In this document: piece after piece, positions 27,629-37,700 of the stretch
Numbering within the stretch: position 1 is the stretch's first letter
Layout: the number at the start of each line of letters is the position of its first letter
Assembly (NCBI GenBank): GCA_900475325.1
Contig: LS483371.1
Span: 1,426,001-1,490,000 of the forward strand
From: Paucimonas lemoignei
Lineage (GTDB): Bacteria > Pseudomonadota > Gammaproteobacteria > Pseudomonadales > Pseudomonadaceae
Direction: 5' to 3'
Length of the DNA: 64,000 bases
Notes under the pieces: generated by a model
What the model was told of the DNA's origin: nothing
Databases searched by the model: none
The model's input: only the letters and a program-made list of their open reading frames with translations
Program-made: the position numbers and the translations under genes

Positions 27629-27717
27629 GGCGGTAATCAGTGGGCGGCAAGGGCGGGTATGTTACTCGCTTGCTGAAGCTTCCATGAACTGTGGCGTTTG
27701 CTGCCAGCTCTGATGAT

Positions 27718-27747
27718 CTGTAGGGGCGAGCAAGCTCGCCCCTACAG
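27718..27747. repeat. Perfect palindrome CTGTAGGGGCGAGC/GCTCGCCCCTACAG
   Basis: A 14-base perfect stem with a two-base AA centre, a single REP-like unit collapsed into one palindrome rather than a doublet. It adjoins the REPIN at 27,763. Confidence 0.8.
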
Positions 27748-27762
27748 AAAACCACCGAGCCC

Positions 27763-27852
27763 GTGGGAGCGAATTCATTCGCGATGAGGCCAGTACATCC
27801 ACCGCATCATTATTGATCTTGATATTGCCTTCGCGAATGAATTCGCTCCCAC
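27763..27852. repeat. REPIN, GTGGGAGCGAATTCATTCGCG family
   Basis: Perfect inverted 22-base arms 27,763-27,784 and 27,831-27,852. Together with the palindrome at 27,718 it fills the 282-base gap between rsuA and the CWC gene; no gene lies there. Confidence 0.9.
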
Positions 27853-27910
27853 AGATCCGAGTTCAGTCAAGGCCTTTGGCGAAAAGGGCGTAAAACGCAA
27901 ACATGGCGCC

Positions 27911-28135
27911 TCAGGGATTTTTTTTGCCTGAAAGCTCTTCGTTGATCCCTGCACACCGCGGGCACAGGCAGCTTTTGTTGCGCAGCTCGTCGGGCAGTGC
28001 CTGGATGATGGCGGGGTCGATACTCACCGAAAAGCACCAGCAGGCCTGATCCGCCGTGCCTGGATCGGCCAGTGCGCAGTCATTGCTGGCCCCACAGGCG
28101 GGGCAGGTCGCCGGGGCGTTGGGTGAACGGCTCAT
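27911..28135 (-). CDS. Small cysteine-rich CWC protein
   Basis: 74 aa with eight cysteines, including 'CPACGASNDC', the 'ACWC' motif that gives the Cysteine-rich CWC family its name, and 'CLCPRCAGI'. The pairs suggest zinc binding. It overlaps the stop of the diguanylate cyclase gene by four bases (ATGA), so the two are co-translated. Function is unknown; many gammaproteobacteria have it as a small second gene. Confidence 0.8.
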   Translation of the reverse strand: MSRSPNAPATCPACGASNDCALADPGTADQACWCFSVSIDPAIIQALPDELRNKSCLCPRCAGINEELSGKKNP

Positions 28136-29613
28136 GCCGGGAGTGGCTCCTCGATGCAGACCTGATTGCGGCCGTTCTGCTTGGCGCGATACAGCGCGCT
28201 GTCAGCACGGGCGATCAGGCTGTGCAGGGTGTCGTCGGGTTGCAATTCGGTCAGGCCGATGCTGACCGTGACCTGCAGCGGCTCAGTGCCGAACACATAG
28301 GTGTGTTGCTCGGCCAGCAGGCGAATCTTTTCGGCGACGCGTCGGGCGCTTTGGCTGCTGCTGCCCTTGAGCAGGATGATGAACTCTTCACCGCCCCAGC
28401 GACAAACGATGTCCGACTGACGCAAGCAGCTTTTCAGATCGTCGGCGAAACCCACCAATACTTCGTCGCCCGCCAAGTGCCCACGGGTGTCGTTCAGGCG
28501 CTTGAAATGGTCCAGGTCCAGCAGCATTGCTGACAACGGTTTGGCTTCGCGCAAGGTGTCCTTGAGTGTCCTGTCGGCCAGCAGGTTGAAGCCACGACGG
28601 TTGGGCAGCCCGGTCAGGCTATCAAGGGTGGCCTGGGTTTCGATGCGGTGCTGGTAACGGTTCATCAGGTGTTGCAGCAGATAGACCACCACCAGGGTGA
28701 TGACCAGGCAGATCAGCAGGTTCATGTACAGCGAATTGCGTGCGTTGGTCAGGGCCGAATCTTCTTCTTTGTCGACGAACAGGTACCAGTTCAGCTCCGG
28801 GATATAGCGCACATTGAGAAAGTGCCCATGGCCGTTGCTCTGGTATTCGTAAGTGCCGCTCAGCGGTTTGGGCATTTGTTTGTGCAGCTCGGCAACGCTC
28901 GGCAGGTTGCTCAATGGCTCGCCAATGGCTGCACCTTGCGGGCCGCCCTTTGCACCGGTCAATACGATGTGCCCGAAGGCATCGACGAAGTACACGCTGC
29001 GCTGATACCGCTGCTGATAGCGGTCGATCAGCTTGATCACCGCGTCCACGGTCAGGCCTACGCCGGTTGCGCCGATAAACTTGTTGTTGTAGTCGAAGAC
29101 TTTGTAATTGATGAAGAAGGTCAGGTTGTCCTTGTTGGCCATGTCCGGATCGACATTGATCTCGTAAGGCGCCGCCATGTCCCGTACCCGGTAATACCAG
29201 ACGTCACGCGGCTCCCGGGCGTCGATTTTCTTCAGCACGCCTTTGGCCTGGTAGTACGTCAGGCTTTTGTCGGAGACAAAGAACGAGGTGAAGGCATCGT
29301 AGTGCTCCATGACCTCTTTGAGGTAGCGGGTCATCTGCTCCGGCTTGCGTTCACCGTCGACGACCCAGTCACGCACGAAGGTGTCGCGGGCCATCATGGA
29401 GGAGATCAGCACCGGCCGGACCAGGTCTTTCTGGATTTCCGAATACACCGTGTCGGACGTCAGCGGCAGTTCGGTGTTGATGATGTTGTCGCGGATCGCG
29501 GTACGCGACGCGTAATAGCTGAGCAGCGAAGTTGCCAGAAAGCCACTGCCGAGCAAAACGATCAAGGTCAGCAACAGCGAGCGCTGTGAATACGCCGGGG
29601 TGCGAAAAGGCAT
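28132..29613 (-). CDS. Cache-domain diguanylate cyclase
   Basis: A 493-aa membrane enzyme that makes the second messenger c-di-GMP. Seen: membrane helix 1 (about 12-32), a periplasmic double-Cache sensor (about 35-280, with 'VYFVDAFGHIVLTG' and 'LNWYLFVDKEED'), helix 2 (about 293-314), and a C-terminal GGDEF domain with active-site 'RWGGEEFIILL'. An I-site R-x-x-D ('RQSD') lies five residues before GGEEF, so product inhibition is expected. The domain has all residues needed for activity. The signal sensed is unknown. The CWC gene follows with a 4-base overlap. Confidence 0.93.
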   Translation of the reverse strand: MPFRTPAYSQRSLLLTLIVLLGSGFLATSLLSYYASRTAIRDNIINTELPLTSDTVYSEIQKDLVRPVLISSMMARDTFVRDWVVDGERKPEQMTRYLKEVMEHYDAFTSFFVSDKSLTYYQAKGVLKKIDAREPRDVWYYRVRDMAAPYEINVDPDMANKDNLTFFINYKVFDYNNKFIGATGVGLTVDAVIKLIDRYQQRYQRSVYFVDAFGHIVLTGAKGGPQGAAIGEPLSNLPSVAELHKQMPKPLSGTYEYQSNGHGHFLNVRYIPELNWYLFVDKEEDSALTNARNSLYMNLLICLVITLVVVYLLQHLMNRYQHRIETQATLDSLTGLPNRRGFNLLADRTLKDTLREAKPLSAMLLDLDHFKRLNDTRGHLAGDEVLVGFADDLKSCLRQSDIVCRWGGEEFIILLKGSSSQSARRVAEKIRLLAEQHTYVFGTEPLQVTVSIGLTELQPDDTLHSLIARADSALYRAKQNGRNQVCIEEPLPA

Positions 29614-29741
29614 GACACGTCCGTAAAGTGTTAGACATCTATTAATTGGCGGCCTACTGCCGCCTATGCTTTTACTACCGCGATGTAGCCTGTTTTTTGA
29701 CGCGTTTGCAGTCGGATACGCCGGTATTGCAAAGATCGTGC

Positions 29742-32700
29742 TCAGGGCACTTTATAGACGGGCGCCATGCCCAGCAATGACTTGAAGGCCGAGCAGCGGC
29801 AGTGCACCAGCAGGATCCGGTCGTAATGGATGCCCGCTTCAAACAGGGCATTGAACAGTTTCTCCAGGGTCGGTGGCGCCATGCCAAAGCGGTTTCTGAT
29901 GGTCAGCACGTCCATGGGTGAGGGGGGTAAGGTGCTCATGAACGGAGATCGATGGGAGTTACGCACGATGTGGCTGATATCTCGGTAGCTTTCGCCATGG
30001 GGCGTCTGGAATTTCGCCAGGGTGTAATTCTTGATCATGCCTCGTCGGGCAGTGCCTGCCAGCAGCCTCTCGGTCAATTCATAGGGATTGCTCAGCGCAG
30101 GTGCAAGCCGGTTGTCGCGGCTGTTGAGCACTGCAAACGGGACGGCTTTCCTGCTGACCACCCGGTGAAGCCTGGGGTCCACCAGCTCAAAGCCGTGGGG
30201 CGCAAAGACGCCCAATTCGGTGCCGTTGGGTATCACGGCATTTCTGCTCCAGGGCAGGGAGTAACCGTGACTGCTGACCACCAGCGTGCGTGCCTGGCGG
30301 TTTTCGGCCGTCCACAGCAGGAACTGTCGTTGCAGCTTCCAGGCCTTGACTGCAAGAGTTGCGAAGTTCGGATGGCCGGGTATGTGCCAGGCCTTGAGTG
30401 CGGTGTCGGTATGGAAAAACTGTTCAAGGCGTGTTTCCCGTTCGCGCATCGAACGATGGAGCCAGGTGCCGAAGCTTCGGGTATTGGTTGCAGCAGCCAG
30501 CGCCGGACGTACAGCCGGTTTCACCGGCCTCGCCAACTTGCCCAGGGCATGGGCGATGCGGGGCATGAGCGGCGGGAGTTGCAGCAAACCCAGTGACAGA
30601 ACGCTGAGCATGGCCTGGCGTTTTTCGTCGTGACGCGCCCCCGGCAGGTTTGCCGAGGCGATATTCAGCCCCACGATGCCCAGTTCGGTTGCCAATGCAC
30701 CGATCAGAGCAGGTGTCAGCAGCATGGACAGGGGCGCCAGCAAAAACTGCAAATGGCTGAGCTGACGCGTCCAGTAGCGCAGGGAAACCTCTTGCGAGGT
30801 GACGATGGAGTCGCCCGCATCCCAGCGCGCGTTCTGCCGGAGCATGCTGCGGATGTGGGCAAACGGTGAACCCGCAAAGCGCTGGTCGCTGCGCTCCTGG
30901 GCCAAAGCCTTGCGCGCATCCTGATTGAGCAAGACGTCGGACCAGGGGCGCAATATTGAAATTGGCTCACTCGGCGCCTGCTCTCCGGCCCAGAGTTTCA
31001 GAATGTAGGTGAGCCTCGGCTGATGGCGCATGGGCACATAGTTGAACACGGCTTCGCGCCACGTCTGGCTGCGGGCTGCGTAGCGCAAATAGCGGTTGAG
31101 GTCGTCTTCGCTGGCGAACTCGACGAACGCCTTGAGCATCCCCGCCTGATAGAGCACCCGTTGCGGCTGGTCAGGATGGCTGAGCACCAGCAGGCTTGGG
31201 CAGGACTGCGCCACGGGTCCTTCGAAAATGGAGTGCTGCAAAAAGAAGCCTGGTATCAACCACTCGACAGGCTTGCCGTCGGGGGCGTCGGTCAGCTGAT
31301 CAAGGGCCTGGACGATCAGGTCAAATCCGCTGCGTTGCACGGTGCCTTGTTTGAGGCACAACAGTGCCTGGGTCGTGAAGTGAGCCTGCAACGTCTGATC
31401 AATCGTGGTCTGGTGCAGCGCCCAGAACTCATCAATTTTGCGATGCATGAGGTCCAGGAAGTTGATTTCCCGTATCACGGTTTCGATGGCCTGCGGATCC
31501 ATCGGCAGCTCCTGACCTGCGGTCCACACCCCTTTGCCGGTGCTGTCGTAATACACGGCGGTGCGCCCGCCATGGTCGATGTAGCCGTTGGGGGAAGCGA
31601 CGCGGTAGTTGCTCACCAGGGCTTCGCTCAGGCTGATGGGGCGCTCGTCCGGCACCTGAAAGTCGACCGCGGGATGTCGCGCGTCGCCCAACGGCGTAAT
31701 CGAGTGTCCGCGTTGATAGCGGATGAACACCCGGTCGGGATCAACCGTCCAGCCGTGCTTTTCGCGCAAGGCGTTGGTCATGACGCTGGCGGCCGTGCTC
31801 AATGGCGTGGGTATGTGTTGCAGGATGCCGGGCGTTGATTGCCAGATGTCTATGGCGCCGAGCAGGGACAGGCCACGTTCAATCCTGGTGAAAGGATTGG
31901 GCTGCGGGCTGAGGCCAACCTGTGACTCGCCCGCCTGTGCGTCGAGATAGTCCAGGGAGCGTTTTTCCTCGGCGGCCGTGATGGCTGAAAATATATCGCC
32001 CTGTATCTCACTCAGGCTGGTCCGTCCGGACACGGCTTGCTGACCTCGGGTTCCGTTCAGTGCGGCAACCAGCTTTTGCGTCATGTAGCGTGGCTCAGCG
32101 CCGATGTATTCCACCGGTGTGGTTCTGCCACCCGGCAAATGGATGAAGCAATGCGAGGTGTTTTTCGAGCGCAGTTGAAAGGCATCCGGAATCAGTTGTT
32201 CGTTGATCATGAGCAGGCTCGCCACGGACCAGGTGCCGCGCACGGCCAGCTGCAGGCAAAGCCCCGAGTCTGGAAACGCCTCAAGCCCCAGCGCTTCCAG
32301 CGCCAACTGATACCCTTCGCGGCTGATTTGCCTGCGCTCGTTCTGCCTGGCCAGTTCATCGAGAAAAGACAACTTGGCCAGCGCTCGATAGGTGTCCCGA
32401 TGTTTGTCCCAGAAGCTCTCCAGCAAGGCCGGATAGTCAAAAGCCCAGCGGGCATTGACGACCAGCTCAATGGCGGCTTTGGCGGTCAGGGTTGGCGTTG
32501 ATTTATCCAGCGGCTGGTCGGCGAACGTGTTTTGCAGCAGCGCGCCCATCATCGCCCCGTCGAAGGACATCACGCCGATGTCCGTCAGGGTCATACGACG
32601 CGAGTAACGCTCATGACCCTGATCATCCACCGCAGGGTTAGTGTCGGTGCGAAAGCGAATGCTCAGGGTGTCCGGCGACAGCGCTTTGCCGGTGGTGCGT

Positions 32701-32879
32701 TTCAGGAGCTGCTTCAACTGTTCGCGAACGTAGTCGCGCAGCCGGGGCGGGTAGTCCATGTCCATCTGGCTGGCTTTGAGCAACAGTGTGGAGTGGGCGA
32801 TGAGCTTGAAACCGGGACTTTTGGTCAGCGCCTCAAGACGGTTTCGATGGGCTTCGGTGTGATGGGGGTAGTCGTTCAT
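29742..32879 (-). CDS. Large toxin-like protein (dermonecrotic-toxin/DUF6543 type) with C-terminal HG...C domain
   Basis: 1045 aa with no signal peptide. Seen: a long alpha-helical region resembling the dermonecrotic-toxin-like DUF6543 proteins common in Pseudomonas, a hydrophobic stretch (about 735-770, 'LQFLLAPLSMLLTPALIGAL') that may insert into membranes, and a distinct C-terminal domain of about 180 residues with 'TLVVSSHGYSLPW' (His871-Gly872) and 'RILLVHCRCSAF' (Cys1027, Cys1029). A hydrophobic strand before HG and another before Cys is the layout of clan-CD cysteine peptidases. It also resembles a 'putative adhesin Stv' domain I recall from similar proteins (not verified). The ATG abuts the U-tract of the terminator of the upstream gene and lacks a Shine-Dalgarno site. 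No immunity or secretion gene is adjacent. Function inferred only. Confidence 0.6.
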   Translation of the reverse strand: MNDYPHHTEAHRNRLEALTKSPGFKLIAHSTLLLKASQMDMDYPPRLRDYVREQLKQLLKRTTGKALSPDTLSIRFRTDTNPAVDDQGHERYSRRMTLTDIGVMSFDGAMMGALLQNTFADQPLDKSTPTLTAKAAIELVVNARWAFDYPALLESFWDKHRDTYRALAKLSFLDELARQNERRQISREGYQLALEALGLEAFPDSGLCLQLAVRGTWSVASLLMINEQLIPDAFQLRSKNTSHCFIHLPGGRTTPVEYIGAEPRYMTQKLVAALNGTRGQQAVSGRTSLSEIQGDIFSAITAAEEKRSLDYLDAQAGESQVGLSPQPNPFTRIERGLSLLGAIDIWQSTPGILQHIPTPLSTAASVMTNALREKHGWTVDPDRVFIRYQRGHSITPLGDARHPAVDFQVPDERPISLSEALVSNYRVASPNGYIDHGGRTAVYYDSTGKGVWTAGQELPMDPQAIETVIREINFLDLMHRKIDEFWALHQTTIDQTLQAHFTTQALLCLKQGTVQRSGFDLIVQALDQLTDAPDGKPVEWLIPGFFLQHSIFEGPVAQSCPSLLVLSHPDQPQRVLYQAGMLKAFVEFASEDDLNRYLRYAARSQTWREAVFNYVPMRHQPRLTYILKLWAGEQAPSEPISILRPWSDVLLNQDARKALAQERSDQRFAGSPFAHIRSMLRQNARWDAGDSIVTSQEVSLRYWTRQLSHLQFLLAPLSMLLTPALIGALATELGIVGLNIASANLPGARHDEKRQAMLSVLSLGLLQLPPLMPRIAHALGKLARPVKPAVRPALAAATNTRSFGTWLHRSMRERETRLEQFFHTDTALKAWHIPGHPNFATLAVKAWKLQRQFLLWTAENRQARTLVVSSHGYSLPWSRNAVIPNGTELGVFAPHGFELVDPRLHRVVSRKAVPFAVLNSRDNRLAPALSNPYELTERLLAGTARRGMIKNYTLAKFQTPHGESYRDISHIVRNSHRSPFMSTLPPSPMDVLTIRNRFGMAPPTLEKLFNALFEAGIHYDRILLVHCRCSAFKSLLGMAPVYKVP

Positions 32880-32920
32880 AAAAAAGCCGACAGGGTGAGT
32901 TGAACGCTCACTATGTCGGC
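32880..32920 (-). terminator. Rho-independent terminator of the guanidine operon
   Basis: On the minus strand a 7-base stem GCCGACA/TGTCGGC with an inner TGAG/CTCA pairing is followed by TTTTTT. It lies 26 bases beyond the allophanate hydrolase stop, and the U-tract directly precedes the ATG of the toxin-like gene. Confidence 0.85.
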
Positions 32921-32946
32921 TATGGTTTTTCCCTTGTGCTAACTAT

Positions 32947-34761
32947 TTATCGACTTTGCAAATAAGCCCTCCAGCCGCCCAGGTGGCTGATATTTGTTGC
33001 GCCTTGCAAGCCATAGGCTTCGCAGATGAAACCGCACTCCCAGCGTCCATCGGCCAGCTGCACTTTGCCCATCCCCAACGGTGCCGGGATGCCGGTGAGG
33101 AACGAACCCAGTTCGCGGCTCGGCAACTCCCAGACTTCCACGTCGATAGCGACACCGCCTTGATCGACCCGCACCATACCGGGCCGAAACGGCGGGCCGC
33201 CCACCAAGGCGTAAAGCTGGTAATCGGCCGAACTTTGCGTGCTCTGCACAAGCGTTGCGCCACGCTGCTTGAGCTGCCAGTTCAGGGCCAGGCCATCCAG
33301 GTGGGCGCCGCAGACGACAATCCGAGCCATGTCGTGACGGGCCAGGCTGGGTGGTGTGCTCAATGTCGCGTGTTGCCCGCCAATCAGTGGCAGGTCGGTG
33401 TGACGCTGCAGGGCATCGGCAACGCTCAGCAGGTATTGATCGGTGAACGCCCGGCCAAACAGCGTCACGCCCCACGGCAGGCCGTTTTCCATGAACCCGC
33501 CAGGCACGGCGACGGCGGCGTAATCGAGCAGGTTGACGAAATTGGTGTAATAGCCGAGCTCCGAGTTGCGCAACACAGGCTCGGCTTCCAGTTCGGCATT
33601 GGTCACCGGACGGGGGATGCTGGGCGTGACCACGCAGTCCAGGCATTGCAGCGCCTTGTCGCAGATCGCCTTGAGTTGTTGCAGGCGGTATTGCGCCTGG
33701 AAGGTCTGAACCCCGGTGACGGTCGGCGCTTTGGCCAATACTGCCTGGATGACCGGCAAGACTGCTGCAGGATTGCTCTGCATCAGTTCGCCCGCGACGC
33801 TGTAGCGCTCGGCGACCCAGGGGCCGTTGTAGAGCAGGCTCGCTGCTTCGAGGAACGGTGAAAGATCAATCGTGACCGCTTCGCCGCCCAGGGCTGTCAA
33901 GCGCTCGACGGCGTCTGCGAACAGCCGTGGGCCTTGCGCACAGCCGAAGTATTCAAGGTCTTCGGCGCGAGGCACGCCAAAGCGGAACGGCCTGGGTGCG
34001 CCAAAGGCGCTGGCATCGTTCCACGATGGGTTGCTGCGGCTGTATTCGTCACGCGGGTCCAGCCTTGCGGTCAGGCTCAGCAACTGGCTGGCCTCCCGAG
34101 CGGTGGCGGTGAAGGTGGTGACGCAATCCAGGGTGCGACAGGCGGGCACGACCCCAGCGGTGGAGATCAGCCCTTTGCTGGCCTTCATGCCCACCAGGTT
34201 ATTCAGCGCAGCGGGCACGCGTCCCGAGCCAGCGGTGTCGGTGCCCAGCGAAAAGCTGCTGACCCCCAGCGCCACGGCAAGCGACGAGCCGGAGCTGGAG
34301 CCGCCGGACGGATAGTCCAGGAGCACGCTGTTGGGGCAGGCGCCAAACGGCGAGCGGCTGCCGTTCAAGCCGGTGGCGAACTGATCGAGGTTGGTCTTGC
34401 CCATGGGAATCGCCCCCAGGGCCAGCAATTGCTCGACGATGGTGGCCGATTGTTTGGGTGTGTACGAGTACGCCACGCAGGCCGCAGTGGTGGGTATCCC
34501 GGCCAGATCGATGTTGTCCTTGATGGAAAACGGGACGCCGTACAACGGCAAATCCTTGATGTCTCGGCCTTCCAGCGCGACCAGATAAGGCTCCAGCTCC
34601 GAAGGGTTCAGCAAGTAGATGAACAGGTGATACTGCGGGTTCAGGGCAACGGCCTTTTCTCGCAGGGCCAGGATCAGTTGACGCGGCGTGACGCTGCCGG
34701 ACTCATAGGCTGCACGCACCGAGTCCAGGCGTAGATCAGATAAAAGTACTTCAAGGCTCAT
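32947..34761 (-). CDS. atzF: Allophanate hydrolase
   Basis: 604 aa; hydrolyses allophanate to two ammonia and two CO2, the last step of the guanidine pathway encoded here. Seen: the amidase-signature Ser-Ser-Lys triad ('SIKDNID', Lys81; 'GGSSSGSSLAV', cis-Ser about 155; 'GTDTAGSGRVP', Ser179) and the C-terminal allophanate-hydrolase domain ('VCGAHLDGLALNWQL', 'AYGLQGATNISHLGGW'). The start at 34,761 has GGA upstream; the 22-codon longer frame runs into the end of the carboxylase gene. It lies 28 bases after the carboxylase stop and ends with a clear terminator, so it closes the operon. Confidence 0.95.
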   Translation of the reverse strand: MSLEVLLSDLRLDSVRAAYESGSVTPRQLILALREKAVALNPQYHLFIYLLNPSELEPYLVALEGRDIKDLPLYGVPFSIKDNIDLAGIPTTAACVAYSYTPKQSATIVEQLLALGAIPMGKTNLDQFATGLNGSRSPFGACPNSVLLDYPSGGSSSGSSLAVALGVSSFSLGTDTAGSGRVPAALNNLVGMKASKGLISTAGVVPACRTLDCVTTFTATAREASQLLSLTARLDPRDEYSRSNPSWNDASAFGAPRPFRFGVPRAEDLEYFGCAQGPRLFADAVERLTALGGEAVTIDLSPFLEAASLLYNGPWVAERYSVAGELMQSNPAAVLPVIQAVLAKAPTVTGVQTFQAQYRLQQLKAICDKALQCLDCVVTPSIPRPVTNAELEAEPVLRNSELGYYTNFVNLLDYAAVAVPGGFMENGLPWGVTLFGRAFTDQYLLSVADALQRHTDLPLIGGQHATLSTPPSLARHDMARIVVCGAHLDGLALNWQLKQRGATLVQSTQSSADYQLYALVGGPPFRPGMVRVDQGGVAIDVEVWELPSRELGSFLTGIPAPLGMGKVQLADGRWECGFICEAYGLQGATNISHLGGWRAYLQSR

Positions 34762-34789
34762 GGTTCGATTCCGTCGGTAAGTCAAAAAA

Positions 34790-37700
34790 TCAGTCGGCTT
34801 GCAGAACCACCACGCGCTGCCCGGCACGCACCGCCGAACCCGGTTGCACCCGGACTTCGCGCACGGTACCCGCGATGGGGGCCAGCAGCGGAATTTCCAT
34901 TTTCATCGACTCCAGAATCACCAGTGCATCACCCGCTTCCACGCGCTGGCCTGTTTCTACCTGTACTTGCCAGAGGTTACCGGCGATGTGGCTGTCGACG
35001 CTGTGTTCACCCTCGTTAAGGGGCGCTTCTTCAGTGAGCGGTGCAACTGCTTCTTCGCTTTCGAAGTTGGCCTGACCGCTGGCGATCCAGCGTTCACGCT
35101 CGGCATTGAACGCACCCTGCTGCTGGCTGCGGAACGCTGCAATGCCCTGGGCTTCACGATTGAGGAAGGCTTGATAGTCGGCCAGGTTCAGCGTGCTGTG
35201 TTCAATCTCCAGCGGGAAACGACCCAGGGGGAAATCCCGGCGGATGCGCAGCAGTTCGTCAGCACTGACCGGGTAGAAGTGAATCTGATCGAAGAAGCGC
35301 AACAGCCACGGCTTGCCATCGAACGCGGCGACCTCGCGATAGCGGTTCCACATCTGCAAGGTGCGCCCGACAAACTGATAACCGCCGGGGCCTTCCATGC
35401 CGTAGACGCACATGTAGGCGCCACCGATGCCCACCGAATTCTCGGCGGTCCAGGTGCGCGCCGGGTTGTACTTGGTGGTCACCAGACGGTGGCGCGGGTC
35501 GAGCGGGGTGGCGACCGGCGCGCCGAGGTAAACGTCACCCAGGCCCATGACCAGATAGCTGGCCTCAAAGACCGTGCGCTGCACCTCGTCGAGGTTGGGC
35601 AGGTCATTGATGCGGCGGATGAACTCCAGATTGCTCGGGCACCAGGGTGCATCCTTGCGCACCGTGGTCATGTATTTCTCGATGGCCAGCTGGCAGGCCG
35701 GGTCGTCCCAGGACAACGGCAGATGCACGATGCGCGACGGCACTTGCAAGTCCTTGGCCGCGCAGACGGCGTCCCATTCCCCGGCAACGATTTCCAGCAA
35801 TTGCGCCAGCGGCAGCTGTTCAGGCTGGTAATGAACTTGCAACGAACGTATCCCCGGCGTCAGGTCGATCACGCCGTGCAGCTGTTTGGCTTCCAGCGCC
35901 TGCATCAACGCATGCCCGCGAAAGCGCAACACCAGATCCAGCTCCGGTGCGCCGATTTCCAGCAACAGATGCGTGTCACCGGAAAGACGCGCGACCAGAC
36001 GGGTGTCGTCGGTGCCGATGTCGAGCACGATGGGTGAATTCAGCACCGGTGAAATCCGTGGGAGCGAGCTTGCTCGCGAAGGCAATTTTTCGGGCGTTGA
36101 AGATGTATCTGAAGTCCCGGCCTCTTCGCGAGCAAGCTCGCTCCCACAGGATTGCGCTGATGTTCCAGGCCCCCGTAGGAGCGCGCTCCCTACGATCAAC
36201 TGCCGTGCGGTCTGAATACTCACCGCCTCAAACATCACCTTGTCCCCGGCCTTGAGCTGGCCCAACTGCCAGAGGTCGGCCTCGATGATGGTCACCGGGC
36301 AGACAAAGCCGCCCAGGCTCGGGCCATCCGGGCCGAGGATCACGGGCATGTCACCGGTGAAGTCCACCGCACCAATCGCATAGGGGTTGTCGTGAATGTT
36401 CGACGGGTGCAGGCCTGCTTCGCCACCGTCAGCGCGCACCCATTCCGGCTTCGGCCCGATCAGGCGCACGCCGGTGCGGCTGGAGTTGAAGTGCACTTCC
36501 CAGGCCGTGGCGAAGAAGGTATGCATGTAGTGTTCAGTGAAGTATTCCGGCGCACCGTGGGGGCCATAGATCACGCGAATGTGGCGCACATCTCCCAGCT
36601 CTTCCAACTGGTCCGAGGGGATTTGCTGCCCGGCGCTGCGATCAGCCAGGGGCGCAATGTGCAGCACGTCGCCCGCGCGTAATGCCCGGCCGCCATGCCC
36701 GCCAAACTGCCCCAACGTAAAGGTGCTTTTGCTGCCCAGATAATCCGGAACATCCAGCCCGCCGCGTATGCACAGATAACTGCGCGCACCAGTACCGGCA
36801 ATCGTACCCAGCGCCAATTGCGAACCGGCTGGTACGAACACCGCGGTATTGAGGGGCTGAGACTCGCCATTGAGCGTCAGGGGAATAACCGCGCCAGTCA
36901 CCGCTACAACCGCGTCCGTATTGAAGCGCAACAGCGGCCCGCTCATGGTGATTTCCAGCGCGGCGCACCCTTCGGCATTGCCCAGTAAAAGGTTGCCCTG
37001 ACGCAGGGCGCGGCTGTCCATCGGCCCAGAGGGCGGTACGCCCACGGCCCAGTAACCCAGGCGACCGGGATAATCCTGAACGCTGGATTGCGTACCGCCG
37101 CTGAGCACTTCAAAGGTGTCTGCGCGATAGACCAGACCTTCCAGGCAACGAGTCCACGGCTGGCCGCTGGCGAAGGGCACGTCGGCGATGATCTGGCGCA
37201 GATAATCGCGATTGGTCTCGACGCCATACAGACGGGTTTCGTTCAGAGCGTTAGCCAGGCCGTCGCTGGCCAGTTGGCGATTCGGCGCCCAACTGATGAC
37301 CTTGGCGATCATCGGGTCGAAGAACGGCGGGATCTCGCAACCGGCCTCTACCCAGGTATCGATGCGCAGGCTTTTGCCATCGACGGCGGGGAAGTTCACG
37401 GCCGTAAGCAAGCCAGGGCAGGGCTGGAAATCCCGGCCCGGATCTTCGGCATACAGACGTGCCTGGATGGCGTGTCCGCTGGGTTTGAGTGCGGCCTGCA
37501 ATTGAGCCAACGGCGGCAGATCACCCGCAGCCAGTTGCACCATCCAGCTGACCAGATCCACGCCCCAGACTTGTTCAGTCACGCCATGCTCGACCTGCAA
37601 CCGCGTGTTCACTTCCAAAAAGTAAAAGCGTTGGTCGTCGCTGTCGAAGACGAACTCTACGGTCCCGGCGCTGCGGTAGTTGACCGCCTTGGCCAGCTTG

